Of a DNA stretch of 64,000 bases, positions 38,064-47,231 are shown piece by piece; positions within the stretch are counted from its first letter, which is position 1; every line of letters starts with the position of its first letter. The notes under the pieces are model-generated. The model was not told where the DNA came from. It ran no database searches and was given only the letters and a program-made list of their open reading frames with translations. The translations under genes were made by a program, and so were the position numbers. The DNA comes from Paenibacillus hexagrammi (lineage in GTDB: Bacteria > Bacillota > Bacilli > Paenibacillales > NBRC-103111), in assembly GCF_021513275.1 (NCBI RefSeq), contig NZ_CP090978.1, positions 6,257,001 to 6,321,000 of the forward strand. The letters are read 5' to 3'.

Positions 38064-38130
38064 TGTTGAAAAGGTCACGTGAAAGGCAAACTAGCTTCTC
38101 GCTTCGCAAATGCCTCCTACTTTTCCAACA
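38064..38130. repeat. Imperfect palindrome in the VOC-Gfo/Idh intergenic region
   Basis: TGTTGAAAAG (38064-38073) and CTTTTCCAACA (38120-38130) with an inner AGGCA/TGCCT pair enclose a loop holding GCTTCTCGCTTCGC. It could be an interspersed palindromic element. The remaining 38131-38240 region holds no clear gene. Confidence 0.4.
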
Positions 38131-38240
38131 AACAAACCTAGCCGCAGGCTGACTTTTCATACAAGGAACAATGAAGTGCGCGTCGAATACAGGTATCAAC
38201 TATTTTCCGGGAAATATCCGGTTGAAGAGGAGGCCATTTC

Positions 38241-39218
38241 ATGATGGATAAAGTCAAATGGGGCATTATCGGGTGCGGTGACGTAACAGAGGTAAAAAGC
38301 GGTCCGGCGCTGCAAAAAGCAGACGGCTCCGAGCTCGTGGCCGTGATGAGACGCAGTGGAGATTTAGCCGAAGACTATGCACGCCGACATGGCGTGCCCA
38401 AATGGTATGATCAGGCGGAAGAGCTGATCCATGACCCGGATGTAACGGCAGTCTATATCGCTACGCCTCCAGCTTTTCATCGCGACTATACGTTGATGGC
38501 GGCCCGTGCGGGCAAGCCGGTTTATGTAGAGAAGCCGATGGCTCGTAATTACAGCGAATGCGTGGAAATGATAGAGGCTTGCGAAGCCGCCGGCGTTCCG
38601 CTCTATGTAGCCTACTACCGCAGAGGGCTGGCGCGCTTTCAAGAAATCAAACGTATGCTGGACAGCGGCGTGATCGGCCATGTACGCTTCGTTCGGACCA
38701 TGCAGCTGCAGACCCTAAGACCTTGGGATGGCGAAGCGCTGCCTTGGCGGGTCCAGCCGGAGCTGTCCGGAGGGGGGTTATTTGTCGATTTGGCCAGTCA
38801 TACGCTGGATATATGGGATTACCTGCTCGGTCCGATCGAAGAAGCGGCAGGATTTGCGCTAAACCAGGCAGGTCAGCATAAGGCGGAGGATCTTGTTTCA
38901 GGTACATATCGATTTGCCTCCGGTATTACCGGTATGGGGACATGGTGCTTTCAAGCCTACGCAAGGATCGACGAGAATGAAATCATAGGCAGTGAGGGCA
39001 AAATTACCTTCTCCACCTTCGGTGAAGACATCCGGGTCGAACGGAGTAATGGAGAGGTGCAGCAGTTCACGATTGCCAACCCTCCGCATATTCAGCAGCC
39101 CTTGATTCAGCTCATTGTAAATGAACTAAGGGGAATGGGACAAAGCCCGAGCACAGGCATCAGCGCTGCCCGAACGAATCGAGTGATGGATGCTTTCTTA
39201 CAGTCCTTTTATAGATAA
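38241..39218 (+). CDS. Gfo/Idh/MocA-family oxidoreductase
   Basis: A 325-residue NAD(P)-dependent oxidoreductase. ATG 38241 has GAGGAGG seven bases upstream. The N-terminal Rossmann fold has WGIIGCGDVTEVKSGPALQ, followed by VYIATPPAFHRDYTLMAARAGKPVYVEKPMARN (the conserved EKP motif), and the C-terminal sugar-binding domain has GGGLFVDLASHTLDIWDYLLG (catalytic Asp/His). This group acts on sugars or inositols; the substrate is unknown. It is followed by a separate ABC importer with its own promoter. Confidence 0.92.
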   Translation: MMDKVKWGIIGCGDVTEVKSGPALQKADGSELVAVMRRSGDLAEDYARRHGVPKWYDQAEELIHDPDVTAVYIATPPAFHRDYTLMAARAGKPVYVEKPMARNYSECVEMIEACEAAGVPLYVAYYRRGLARFQEIKRMLDSGVIGHVRFVRTMQLQTLRPWDGEALPWRVQPELSGGGLFVDLASHTLDIWDYLLGPIEEAAGFALNQAGQHKAEDLVSGTYRFASGITGMGTWCFQAYARIDENEIIGSEGKITFSTFGEDIRVERSNGEVQQFTIANPPHIQQPLIQLIVNELRGMGQSPSTGISAARTNRVMDAFLQSFYR

Positions 39219-39224
39219 AAAGAA

Positions 39225-39253
39225 TTGACGGAAACGTGTCAGGCAATTAAACT
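39225..39253 (+). promoter_or_regulatory. Candidate promoter of the ABC importer operon
   Basis: TTGACG and TAAACT are 17 bp apart. A cre-like GAAAGCGTTA lies at about 39328-39337 in the leader. Both are sequence matches only. Confidence 0.4.
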
Positions 39254-39400
39254 ATGGTTAATTATAACTAGGCAGCAGCTTGGCTAATTTTCGATTTTTG
39301 TCGACCCATACGCATTTGCTTTGACGAGCGAAAGCGTTAAAGAGTTTGTGCGTTCCATCTTTGCAAGGTAAGGGTATATTTTGAAAAGAGGGGTAAGAGT

Positions 39401-40456
39401 ATGATGAAGAAAAAAGCATTAGTTTCCTTGGTATTATCGGCAGCGCTCATGGCGGTAGCGGGCTGCGGACAGAAGGCTGACAGCGGCAATCAAGCGGCAG
39501 GAGGCGCAAGCACAACGCCTGCGGCAACAGCTGCGGCGACGAAAACGTATAAAATCGCAATTTCCCAAATTGTAGAGCATCCATCTTTGGACGCTACGCG
39601 TGACGGCTTCCTGGCAGCACTGAAAGATGCAGGCATTGAGGAAGGTAAGAACCTGAAGGTCGATTACAACAATGCGCAGGGTGACCAAGCGAATAACCTG
39701 TCCATCGCTCAAAAGCTGGCTTCAGCTGACAACGATTTGGTACTCGGTATCGCTACTCCTTCGGCGCTTTCCGTTGTACAGCAAGTGAAGAAGACTCCGG
39801 TGCTGTTCGCAGCTGTAACAGATCCTCTTGCAGCTAAAATTGTCAGCAACCTCGACAAGCCGGGCGGCAATGTATCTGGTGCTTCCGATACGAATCCTGC
39901 AGCCGTTCAACAGCTGATGGATTTCGTAGCGGGCAACTTTCCGAATGTGAAAACAGTCGGTGTTGTTATTAATGAAGGCGAACCAAACGCCGTGATTATG
40001 GCCAAAAATGCAGAAGATGCGCTGGCGAAGCACAACATCAAGCTGGTTAAAGCGCCTGTTACCAACACATCCGAAGTGAAGCAGGCAGCTGAATCTCTGG
40101 TAGGTAAAGCTGATGCGTTCTTCATCACGCTGGATAACACGGTAGTAAGCGGCGTGGATGCGATCCTGCAGGTTGCTAACGAAAAGCATATACCTTTCTT
40201 CTCCAGTGACCGAGATACGGTAGAAAAAGGCGCGTTCGCGACTGTCGGCTTCAAATATTATGATCATGGCTACCAAGTTGGACAAATGGCCGTTGATATT
40301 TTGAAAAACGGTAAAAATGTCGGCGATCTGAAAGTATCCGTTCCGGATAAGCTGGATTTGATTTTGAACCTCAAAGCGGCTAAGGCACAAGGTATCGAAG
40401 TAACCGATGCCATGAAAAAAGCAGTGAAAGACCAAGAAAAGAACATTATTCAGTAA
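39401..40456 (+). CDS. ABC transporter substrate-binding lipoprotein (PF04392/TrpX type)
   Basis: A 351-residue lipoprotein starting MMKKKALVSLVLSAALMAVAGC with lipobox cysteine at 22. It continues YKIAISQIVEHPSLDATRDGF and later LGIATPSALSVVQQVKKTPVLFAAVTDPLAAKIV, the hallmarks of the ABC_sub_bind family whose studied members bind Trp/Tyr (TrpX), purines or other small molecules. It is the first gene of SBP-permease-ATPase; a hairpin follows. ATG 39401 has GAGGGG seven bases upstream. I cannot decide the ligand. Confidence 0.92.
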   Translation: MMKKKALVSLVLSAALMAVAGCGQKADSGNQAAGGASTTPAATAAATKTYKIAISQIVEHPSLDATRDGFLAALKDAGIEEGKNLKVDYNNAQGDQANNLSIAQKLASADNDLVLGIATPSALSVVQQVKKTPVLFAAVTDPLAAKIVSNLDKPGGNVSGASDTNPAAVQQLMDFVAGNFPNVKTVGVVINEGEPNAVIMAKNAEDALAKHNIKLVKAPVTNTSEVKQAAESLVGKADAFFITLDNTVVSGVDAILQVANEKHIPFFSSDRDTVEKGAFATVGFKYYDHGYQVGQMAVDILKNGKNVGDLKVSVPDKLDLILNLKAAKAQGIEVTDAMKKAVKDQEKNIIQ

Positions 40457-40470
40457 TTGAATCGGAAACA

Positions 40471-40500
40471 GGGGTGAGCGGCTCTTCGTTCACTCCTTTT
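40471..40500 (+). terminator. Hairpin between the binding-protein and permease genes
   Basis: GGGGTGAGCG and CGTTCACTCC form a stem with a 6-base loop, followed by TTTT. It probably reduces transcript read-through into the permease and ATPase genes relative to the binding protein. Confidence 0.75.
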
Positions 40501-40532
40501 CATTACTAATCACAATAATGGAGGAATCCGAC

Positions 40533-41438
40533 ATGCCTGACTTCATGGGAGCTATTGAGCTGGGATTGTTGTACGCTCTGATGGCGCTTGGCGTTTACAT
40601 CACGTTTCGCATTCTAGATTTTCCGGACTTGACGGTTGACGGAAGCTTTACAACGGGCGGCGGGGTAGCCGCGGTCCTGATTACGCATGGTGTTTCGCCA
40701 TGGCTTGCTTGCTTGGCTGCTTTTGCTGCAGGTCTTGCGGCAGGAGCCTGTACAGGTCTCCTTCATACGAAGGGACGAGTAAACGGACTCTTGTCCGGGA
40801 TTTTAATGATGATCGCACTGTATTCCATTAATCTGCGAATTATGGGCAGGCCGAACATCTCCTTGCTGGGCGGAGACACGATCTTCACCTCCGTTTCCCC
40901 GATGCTTCTGGTACTTATCGTGGTCATTATTGCTAAGGTCCTGTTGGATGCGTTCTTTAAAACAGATCTCGGTCTGGCTTTGCGCGCGACAGGCGACAAC
41001 GCTCGGATGATTCGCAGCTTTGGAGCAAATACGGACAATACCACCATTCTAGGCGTCAGCTTGTCGAATGGACTGGTGGCTCTGTCCGGGGCATTAATCG
41101 CACAGCAGTCGGGTTTTGCCGATATCTCCATGGGAATCGGTATGATCGTCATCGGTCTGGCTTCGGTGATTATCGGTGAAGCGATCTTTGGCGCGCGTTC
41201 GGTGTTTTTCGCTACACTTGCGGCGGTGCTGGGCTCCATCGTGTACCGCATCATTGTTGCTATCGCCTACCAGGTCGAGTGGCTGAAAGCTTCTGATCTT
41301 AAGCTCATCACAGCGCTAATCGTGATCATCGCGCTCGTGCTGCCTTCCGTTCAGCGTTCCTTGAAGCAGAAGAGTATGGCCAAGAAGCGCTCGGCAGAGC
41401 TTCTGGCTGCTGCAGGACCGAAGGGAGGTGCCCGCTAA
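40533..41438 (+). CDS. ABC transporter permease (TrpY-like)
   Basis: A 301-residue permease. Start ATG 40533 follows GGAGG at a spacing of eight; an in-frame ATG at 40518 overlaps that SD. It has nine or so hydrophobic segments, the motif FRILDFPDLTVDGSFTTGGGVAA, typical of this permease group, and GLALRATGDNARMIRSFGAN in the cytoplasmic coupling loop. Its stop overlaps the ATPase start (TAATG), giving translational coupling. Confidence 0.92.
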   Translation: MPDFMGAIELGLLYALMALGVYITFRILDFPDLTVDGSFTTGGGVAAVLITHGVSPWLACLAAFAAGLAAGACTGLLHTKGRVNGLLSGILMMIALYSINLRIMGRPNISLLGGDTIFTSVSPMLLVLIVVIIAKVLLDAFFKTDLGLALRATGDNARMIRSFGANTDNTTILGVSLSNGLVALSGALIAQQSGFADISMGIGMIVIGLASVIIGEAIFGARSVFFATLAAVLGSIVYRIIVAIAYQVEWLKASDLKLITALIVIIALVLPSVQRSLKQKSMAKKRSAELLAAAGPKGGAR

Positions 41439-42232
41439 TGCTACAGCTTTCTAACGTTTCCAAACTGTTCAACCCTGGCACGCCGGATGAGAAAATCGCG
41501 TTGATCGGGATCAACCTGAAGCTGAACCCGGGTGATTTCGTAACTGTCATCGGCAGTAACGGAGCGGGAAAATCCACGCTGATGAATATCATCTCAGGCG
41601 TGATGACGCCGGATACCGGCGATGTGCGTATCGAAGGAGAGGCTATTCAACAGCTCTCCGAGTATCAGCGAAGCCGCTGGATCGGCCGAGTCTTCCAGGA
41701 TCCGATGGCCGGAACAGCTCCACGGATGAGCATCGAGGAGAACCTCGCTATGGCTTATATGCGCGGCAAGAAGCGCGGCTTTGGCTTCGGGGTTACGGCT
41801 CACAAGCGCAAGTTCTTTCACGAGCAGCTGAAGCGGCTCGGCATTGGCCTTGAGCATCGCGTACGCGCGAAGGTCGGGCTGCTATCCGGCGGCGAACGGC
41901 AGGCGCTGAGCCTGCTGATGGCGACCTTCACGAAGCCGCAGATTTTGCTGCTCGACGAGCATACCGCGGCGCTGGATCCGGCGAGAGCCGAGCTGATCAC
42001 ACGGCTTACCGACGAAATTGTGCGTGAGATGAAATTAACCACCCTCATGGTCACTCACAACATGGAGCAGGCGATCCGACTAGGTAACCGTCTGATCATG
42101 ATGGATAAGGGTCGCATTATTCTCGACGTGAACGAAGAGCGGAAGAAGCATCTCACGGTTGAGCAGCTGCTCGGTGAATTCGAGCAGATTAGCGGCAGCA
42201 AACTGTCCGACGATCGGGTTGTCCTTGGTTAA
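41438..42232 (+). CDS. ABC transporter ATP-binding protein (TrpZ-like)
   Basis: A 264-residue ATPase. Walker A is IGSNGAGKSTLMN, the signature region LLSGGERQALSLLMATF and Walker B LLLDEHTAALDP, with an H-loop in VTHNMEQA. The ATG at 41438 shares a base with the stop of the permease. With the preceding two genes it forms a complete importer; its terminator lies at 42281. Confidence 0.94.
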   Translation: MLQLSNVSKLFNPGTPDEKIALIGINLKLNPGDFVTVIGSNGAGKSTLMNIISGVMTPDTGDVRIEGEAIQQLSEYQRSRWIGRVFQDPMAGTAPRMSIEENLAMAYMRGKKRGFGFGVTAHKRKFFHEQLKRLGIGLEHRVRAKVGLLSGGERQALSLLMATFTKPQILLLDEHTAALDPARAELITRLTDEIVREMKLTTLMVTHNMEQAIRLGNRLIMMDKGRIILDVNEERKKHLTVEQLLGEFEQISGSKLSDDRVVLG

Positions 42233-42280
42233 GAGAAATGTAAGCCTAAATCAAACCTAATAAGACTACAAAGCATATAG

Positions 42281-42324
42281 AAGCCCCATTGATTATGATC
42301 CACATAATCTTTGGGGCTTTTTAT
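42281..42324 (+). terminator. Terminator of the ABC importer operon
   Basis: AAGCCCCA...GATTATG and CATAATC...TTGGGGCTTTTT form a strong stem with a T-run. Confidence 0.85.
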
Positions 42325-42424
42325 CATGAAATTCCATTGATCTTGAGGTGGTGTTTTTCTATAATTTGAGTAATTGATAGGTACGGCAGTACAAAAACTA
42401 CGCAGACATAACGGAGAAAAGCAC

Positions 42425-42961
42425 ATGAACACACTTTCGTATGGTTTACTAAGTATTCTTACTCGTTCCTCCAAATCCGGTTACGAGCTTATGCAGCACA
42501 TTCAGCCAATCTGGAAAGCCAAGCACAGCCAAATCTATCCGCTCCTTGCTCAATTAGAGCAGAACGGGTTTGTGCAGCACGTGCACGTCCATCAGACGGA
42601 CAAGCCGGACAAGAAGGTATACTCCATTACCTCATCCGGTCAAGAGGCTCTGCGGACATGGATTCATCAGCCTACCGGTGAGCCTGTCCACCGTGATGAG
42701 CTGCTTCTCAAGATTTATTGTATCGGGATGGTTGATGCAGAGAAGGCCAAACAGGTTGTGGAAGAACGCGAAGCGTATTACAGGAAGATGGCGGAGTTCT
42801 GCGAAGAACGAATGAAGATAACAGCTGAAGAAAGTGTGATTCCCCTCCAAGAGCTCACACTCGGCGACCCGCTTTTCGGTCCCTACGTGCTGCTGGAGAA
42901 GGCGCTGCTTGATTTGAGGGCGAACATCGAGTGGTGCGAATGGGTGAAGAGCAGGCTTTGA
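42425..42961 (+). CDS. PadR-family regulator
   Basis: A 178-residue regulator. ATG 42425 with GGAG upstream. It begins MNTLSYGLLSILTRSSKSGYELMQHIQPIWKAKHSQIYPLLAQLEQNGFVQ, the PadR winged helix, followed by VYSITSSGQEALRTWI and a C-terminal coiled coil for dimerisation (AKQVVEEREAYYRKMAEFCEER). In the same direction as the importer, but separated by a terminator; its target is unknown. Confidence 0.92.
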   Translation: MNTLSYGLLSILTRSSKSGYELMQHIQPIWKAKHSQIYPLLAQLEQNGFVQHVHVHQTDKPDKKVYSITSSGQEALRTWIHQPTGEPVHRDELLLKIYCIGMVDAEKAKQVVEEREAYYRKMAEFCEERMKITAEESVIPLQELTLGDPLFGPYVLLEKALLDLRANIEWCEWVKSRL

Positions 42962-42988
42962 GGATAAAATGATTAACATCATGATAAT

Positions 42989-43063
42989 GAAGCCTTTTAA
43001 AGGGCTTCTTCTAAATTGTCCTCGACAAATAGGAAGCCTTATCCTTTGAAGGCTTCTTTTTTT
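42989..43063 (+). terminator. Tandem hairpins after padR
   Basis: GAAGCC...GGGCTTC (42989-43008), then GAAGCCTT...AAGGCTTC (43033-43056) followed by seven Ts. The second is a good intrinsic terminator; the first shares the same arms. Confidence 0.8.
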
Positions 43064-43191
43064 GCCAGAAGTGGTGCTAATGCTCCACTAGTCGTTCCAT
43101 CCAAAACTTGCTTGTACCTCTCCGGCAGGTGGCAGCCATTCACGCATGGAATTACCTCCTTATTATATAACTACAAGTATAGGAGGCAGCC

Positions 43192-44979
43192 ATGCATACA
43201 ACGAAAGATCAGAACAAATTACGCTTGCATCAGAGCTTCTCTTTTCACCTGGTGCTTGCTGTCACGCTTATTGTCTTAGCCAGCGCCAGCGCGATTGGCA
43301 TCATCTCCTATGTATATGCGGAGCATGAGCTCATCCAAGCCGGCAAACAGAATATGCGGGATATCGTGTCCGGAGCGAAATCGGTCATTCAACATTTGGA
43401 TGATGAGGTGAAGGCCGGCAAGCTGACCAAAGAGGAGGCGCAAGAGCTTGCGCGCATCCAAATCGACGGCCCTTTGATGCAATCCGTTGAACCCAAGCGG
43501 GATATCACCAAATCGTCTTTTGTCTATCGAAATCAAGGTTACATCTTTGGCTACACGACTCAAGGCCAGATCGCCCTATCTACAACACTTCCCGTCGGCA
43601 AGGATATGAAGGACTCGCGAGATGCGAACGGGGTGCCGCTTGTAGACGAATATGTTCGTCTATCCAAGCTGGCGAATCCGGAAGAACGATATTTGGATTA
43701 CGCCTGGAAAAATGCGGATGACCCGGCTCCGCGGGCGAAGATCGCTTATATCGATTACTATGCGCCTTGGGATTGGGTAATCGGCATCGGAGCGTATTAC
43801 GAGGAGTTCAATAAGCCTTTGCAGCAGCTAAAGGTTACCGTTATCTCGATTTGTTTGGCTTCGGTTCTGGTAGGGATGCTGACTTTCTACCTGCTAATCA
43901 GACGCAGAATGAAATTGATTCATCACATGTATGAAATTACATCTAGTATTGCCGCCGGGGATTTAAGGGTTCCTGAGATGAAGCAGCTTACCAAGGATGA
44001 GATCGGCCAGGTTGCCGCCTCTGTGAATTTGATGGCAAGCAATCTGAGGGATTTGATAGGCCGATCGGGCCAGATGGGCGCCGGCATTCTCAAGCTGGCG
44101 GAATCCCTATCTGCAAGCTCGGAGCAGTCGGTTCGGGCGTCCGATCAGATTGCCTCCTCGATCGTGAAGGTTGCCGAAGGGGCGCAGCAGCAGCTTCGCA
44201 GCTCAGCGGAGAGCTCGCGTTCCATGAGCGAAATGTCGAGCGGGGTACAGCGTATAGCCGAATCTACGACTCAAGTCACGGAGCTGTCCATCCAGACGGC
44301 TGGCGCAGCTTCGCAAGGGGATGAGTCCATCCAGCAGGCGATTCGGCAGATTATGCACATTAATGAAATGGTGAGGGCCTCTTCCGTCACGATTAGGAGG
44401 CTAGGGGACCGTTCCAGAGAAATTGGCGAAATATCTGGGATGATCTCAGAGATTTCCAACCAGACGAATCTTCTCTCCTTGAATGCCGCCATTGAGGCAG
44501 CGCGTGCAGGTGAGCATGGACGGGGCTTTGCGGTTGTTGCCTCTGAGGTTCGCAAGCTAGCTGATCAAACTACCCGATCGGCCGCTCAGATCTCGGAGCT
44601 GATTCAATTGATTCAGCAGGATACGGAGCAATCGGTTGAGGTCATGCATGGAGTTGCGCAAGAAGTAGTCCAAGGTATCGATGTCGTTACCTTAGCTGGG
44701 CAGACCTTCGGCGGCATTGTTCGTTCTTCGCAGATGGTTGCCGACGAGATGCAGGATGTATCCGCAGCAGTTGAGCAAATGTCAGCAGGGTCTGAGCAAG
44801 TAGCGTCTTCCCTGCAAGAGATGACAGGTGTTTCTGAGGGCAATGCGTCCCACTCACAAAGCGTCGCAGCCGCATCCGAAGAGCAGCTCGCCACGATGAG
44901 CGAAATTTCACAGGCAGCGGATAGCTTGAAGCGAATGATTCAAGGACTGGAGGAGCAGCTCAGCCGCTTCCAAGTATAA
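43192..44979 (+). CDS. Methyl-accepting chemotaxis protein with Cache sensor
   Basis: A 595-residue chemoreceptor. TM1 is about residues 17-39; the extracytoplasmic region (40-215) has a single Cache domain ([36 protein letters not shown] and [14 protein letters not shown]); TM2 is about 220-240, then a HAMP domain ([11 protein letters not shown]) and the MCP signalling tip [23 protein letters not shown] 43192 with AGGAGG five bases upstream. It modulates CheA activity for motility; the ligand is unknown. Upstream tandem hairpins isolate it from padR. Confidence 0.94.
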   Translation: MHTTKDQNKLRLHQSFSFHLVLAVTLIVLASASAIGIISYVYAEHELIQAGKQNMRDIVSGAKSVIQHLDDEVKAGKLTKEEAQELARIQIDGPLMQSVEPKRDITKSSFVYRNQGYIFGYTTQGQIALSTTLPVGKDMKDSRDANGVPLVDEYVRLSKLANPEERYLDYAWKNADDPAPRAKIAYIDYYAPWDWVIGIGAYYEEFNKPLQQLKVTVISICLASVLVGMLTFYLLIRRRMKLIHHMYEITSSIAAGDLRVPEMKQLTKDEIGQVAASVNLMASNLRDLIGRSGQMGAGILKLAESLSASSEQSVRASDQIASSIVKVAEGAQQQLRSSAESSRSMSEMSSGVQRIAESTTQVTELSIQTAGAASQGDESIQQAIRQIMHINEMVRASSVTIRRLGDRSREIGEISGMISEISNQTNLLSLNAAIEAARAGEHGRGFAVVASEVRKLADQTTRSAAQISELIQLIQQDTEQSVEVMHGVAQEVVQGIDVVTLAGQTFGGIVRSSQMVADEMQDVSAAVEQMSAGSEQVASSLQEMTGVSEGNASHSQSVAAASEEQLATMSEISQAADSLKRMIQGLEEQLSRFQV

Positions 44980-45057
44980 TGGCATTCAAGTATAGGATTG
45001 AGGCATATTGCGCAAGTTGAGTAGGCACAATCCAATCATGGAAAGGAATGCCGGTAC

Positions 45058-45747
45058 ATGGATACAGCTAACATGCAGGCCGATGCCTCCAGCTTCATAG
45101 GCAAGCTGCTGCGCGGTCATTTTGGTAAGGGGCCGGAGTCCGTATTTGTCGCAATTGGACAACCCTATATCACCGTGTATATCCGCGGGTTTATGTCACC
45201 TACAGAGAAGGTGCTGATGGCTCAGAAGGAAGAGGTGATCTTACAGAAAACCAGAGATTTGGTTATGGCGAGCTTAATCCCGGAGATCAAAGCGTATCTG
45301 GCAATTACAACCGGCTATGAGATCGGCAGCTTTTATTATGACTGGGGTCTTCACAATCGATCGGCTATGTTTGTTGTGATGAGCGGAGACACAGAAATGC
45401 TTCCACAGGAAAACGCAGTAGGACAACCTCAAGCCATGAGGGACGCTCTTCACCAAGAGATCATCAACCTTAGCAAACAATCCGAGAAACAGCCGGACGA
45501 TATCTTCTCCCATTTGGTTAATCCGCGTACGGTGATCGTAGAGAGAGAAGGCATTCTAGTTGCTATCGAAAGGGAGCTCATCCGTATGGGGATGGCCGAG
45601 ACGTTGAAGCTTGCAAAGCGTTCGCTGGAAAAAGCCTTGCTGCACAACAACAATCATTTTGAAGCGATACTGGGCAGCAGGGTGCATGACATCTTCGTAG
45701 ATTGGGATTTTGAGAAAAACAAGAGTGTGATTGTGTTCTGTATGTGA
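45058..45747 (+). CDS. Protein with two DUF2294 (MpsC-like) domains
   Basis: A 229-residue soluble protein. Its two halves repeat the same theme: residues 10-110 (FIGKLLRGHFGKGPESVFVA, with QKTRDLVMASLIPEIKAYL) and about 120-225 (VNPRTVIVEREGILVAIERELIRMGMAETLKLAKRSLEKAL). From memory this corresponds to the DUF2294/MpsC family, whose relatives sit beside Na+- or bicarbonate-linked membrane systems, but no such partner is seen here. ATG 45058 with AAAGGA about ten bases upstream. Role unknown. Confidence 0.75.
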   Translation: MDTANMQADASSFIGKLLRGHFGKGPESVFVAIGQPYITVYIRGFMSPTEKVLMAQKEEVILQKTRDLVMASLIPEIKAYLAITTGYEIGSFYYDWGLHNRSAMFVVMSGDTEMLPQENAVGQPQAMRDALHQEIINLSKQSEKQPDDIFSHLVNPRTVIVEREGILVAIERELIRMGMAETLKLAKRSLEKALLHNNNHFEAILGSRVHDIFVDWDFEKNKSVIVFCM

Positions 45748-45886
45748 TATGATACAGGTCGGGAGAAGGATATAAAGCCGTCTCTTTGAAGATGCAAGAT
45801 TTTGCACCTGCGCAATAGATACCTTAGCCTAAACAGCTCAACCAATTGAATAGAGGCAGCAATGCTTCAGCAAGGAAGCTGGACAT
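45748..45886 (+). other. Leader-like region before the KinB-type kinase
   Basis: This stretch holds no ORF. It contains small inverted segments (GCAAGATTTTGC, CAGCAATGCTTC..GAAGCTG) and ends in a strong terminator at 45887, 31 bases before the next gene. It could be the 3' end of the upstream transcript or a structured leader of the kinase mRNA; it does not match any riboswitch consensus I know. Confidence 0.35.
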
Positions 45887-45936
45887 AAGCCTAAATAATG
45901 ACTCACTGCAATGTGGGTCCTTATTTGGGCTTTTTT
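45887..45936 (+). terminator. Strong intrinsic terminator before the kinase gene
   Basis: AAGCCTAAATAATGACTCAC pairs with GTGGGTCCTTATTTGGGC (18 bp, one mismatch) around a 6-base loop; six Ts follow. Confidence 0.9.
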
Positions 45937-45966
45937 GCGTGGAGTTTTACTAATAGGAGAGATGAA

Positions 45967-47223
45967 ATGAAAGATGTATGGCTCCAGTGCCTAACAGTGC
46001 TTTTACCGGCTATTGCCATTCAACTGTATGTACTCAAGCAGCGCGATGTGAAGAAAGGAGTGATTTCTAGCCTATTGTTAGGCTTGCTAAGCGGACTGTC
46101 TGTCACGGTATGTATGTCTTTTCCGATTCCTTTATCAGAAAGTATGCATTGGGATTTTCGAATAACACCTCTTATACTGGCTATCCTGTATGGCGGTCAT
46201 TATGCCGGGGGGACTGCACTGCTGTTTGCTGTCTTTTATCGCAGCTGGATCGGTGGAGATGCTGTGTATTATGCGATCATGGGTAATCTAGCATGCACTG
46301 CGCTATCTTTTTTTGCCGGTTCTTGGTTTCAGAAGGTGAAGCGAAGCGGAAGATTGATCATGGTGCTGGGGCTAGTGACGTTCTCCCATCTGTATATGTT
46401 TTTCTTGCTGATGCTTTTTTTAGAAAGCAGGGGGAAGTTAGAGCAGCTTCAATCGTTCGGTTTTAAGCTAGTGCTTAGCTGTGTTTCTCAGCTCCTCCTA
46501 ACCTGGCTTTGCTTCTATGTCATCGAGAGTATCGTCGAGCTTATGGGTAAACGGATGAGCGAGCAACAAGCTGACCAACTTCATATTATCAGTGAGCTTG
46601 CACCTTCAGTGGCTCATGAAATCCGTAATCCGCTGACTGTTGTCAAAGGATTTATCCAGGTCGCCAAGGCCTCCGCAGATGCAAAAGTACAGGGCTATAT
46701 GTCCACGGCCATCAGTGAGTTGGATCGAACGGAGTCGATTATTCAGGACTATTTAAACCTGGCAGATCCGCATCCTGGACATGAAGAGCACATAGAGATA
46801 TCGAACCTGATAGAGACGATAGATGTCCTTATTCAGTCATATGCGGCGATGTATGGAGTCATTTATAAGACGGAGCTCGAGAGTGAGCTTTGGGTAAAAG
46901 GGAATCATGAGAAGCTGAAACAGGTGCTGATGAATCTTATCAAAAATGCGGTAGAAGCTACGGATGAGGGGAAAAGTGTGAAGGTGAAAGCATTTGCCTC
47001 GGGGCTGGACGTTCATATTCATGTCATGGACCAGGGGATGGGAATATCAGAAGAGCAGGTCGAACGTCTGGGCCAATCTTATTACACAACGAAGGAGAAG
47101 GGGACGGGGCTCGGGCTGATGGTTGCGTTTCGGATCATCGAAGCGATGGGGGGAGAACTCCGGTTCGAGAGTGAAGAGAATAAGGGGACGATCGCCATTA
47201 TACGATTGTCCCGCTTGCCATAA
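45967..47223 (+). CDS. KinB-like sporulation-type sensor histidine kinase
   Basis: A 418-residue kinase with six or so TM helices in residues 4-205, of the 5TM type (WDFRITPLILAILYGGHYAGGTAL is the conserved block). The dimerisation helix has ELAPSVAHEIRNPLTVVKGF (phospho-acceptor His ~217), and the ATPase domain NLIKNAVEATDEG, DQGMGIS and GTGLGLMVAFRII. There is no adjacent response regulator, and the 5TM/KinB layout resembles the sporulation phosphorelay kinases that feed Spo0F. AGGAGA is six bases before ATG 45967. Confidence 0.9.
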   Translation: MKDVWLQCLTVLLPAIAIQLYVLKQRDVKKGVISSLLLGLLSGLSVTVCMSFPIPLSESMHWDFRITPLILAILYGGHYAGGTALLFAVFYRSWIGGDAVYYAIMGNLACTALSFFAGSWFQKVKRSGRLIMVLGLVTFSHLYMFFLLMLFLESRGKLEQLQSFGFKLVLSCVSQLLLTWLCFYVIESIVELMGKRMSEQQADQLHIISELAPSVAHEIRNPLTVVKGFIQVAKASADAKVQGYMSTAISELDRTESIIQDYLNLADPHPGHEEHIEISNLIETIDVLIQSYAAMYGVIYKTELESELWVKGNHEKLKQVLMNLIKNAVEATDEGKSVKVKAFASGLDVHIHVMDQGMGISEEQVERLGQSYYTTKEKGTGLGLMVAFRIIEAMGGELRFESEENKGTIAIIRLSRLP

Positions 47224-47231
47224 GGCCCGCG

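Noticed and set aside
39219-39400. T-box riboswitch before the TrpXYZ-like importer
   Set aside because: The conserved AGGGTGGNACCGCG block is absent, so no T-box can be claimed.
42962-43191. Cyclic-di-GMP (GEMM) riboswitch before the chemoreceptor gene
   Set aside because: One segment, CTCCGGCAGGTGGCAGCC, resembles the end of the GEMM element but the required earlier conserved blocks are missing.
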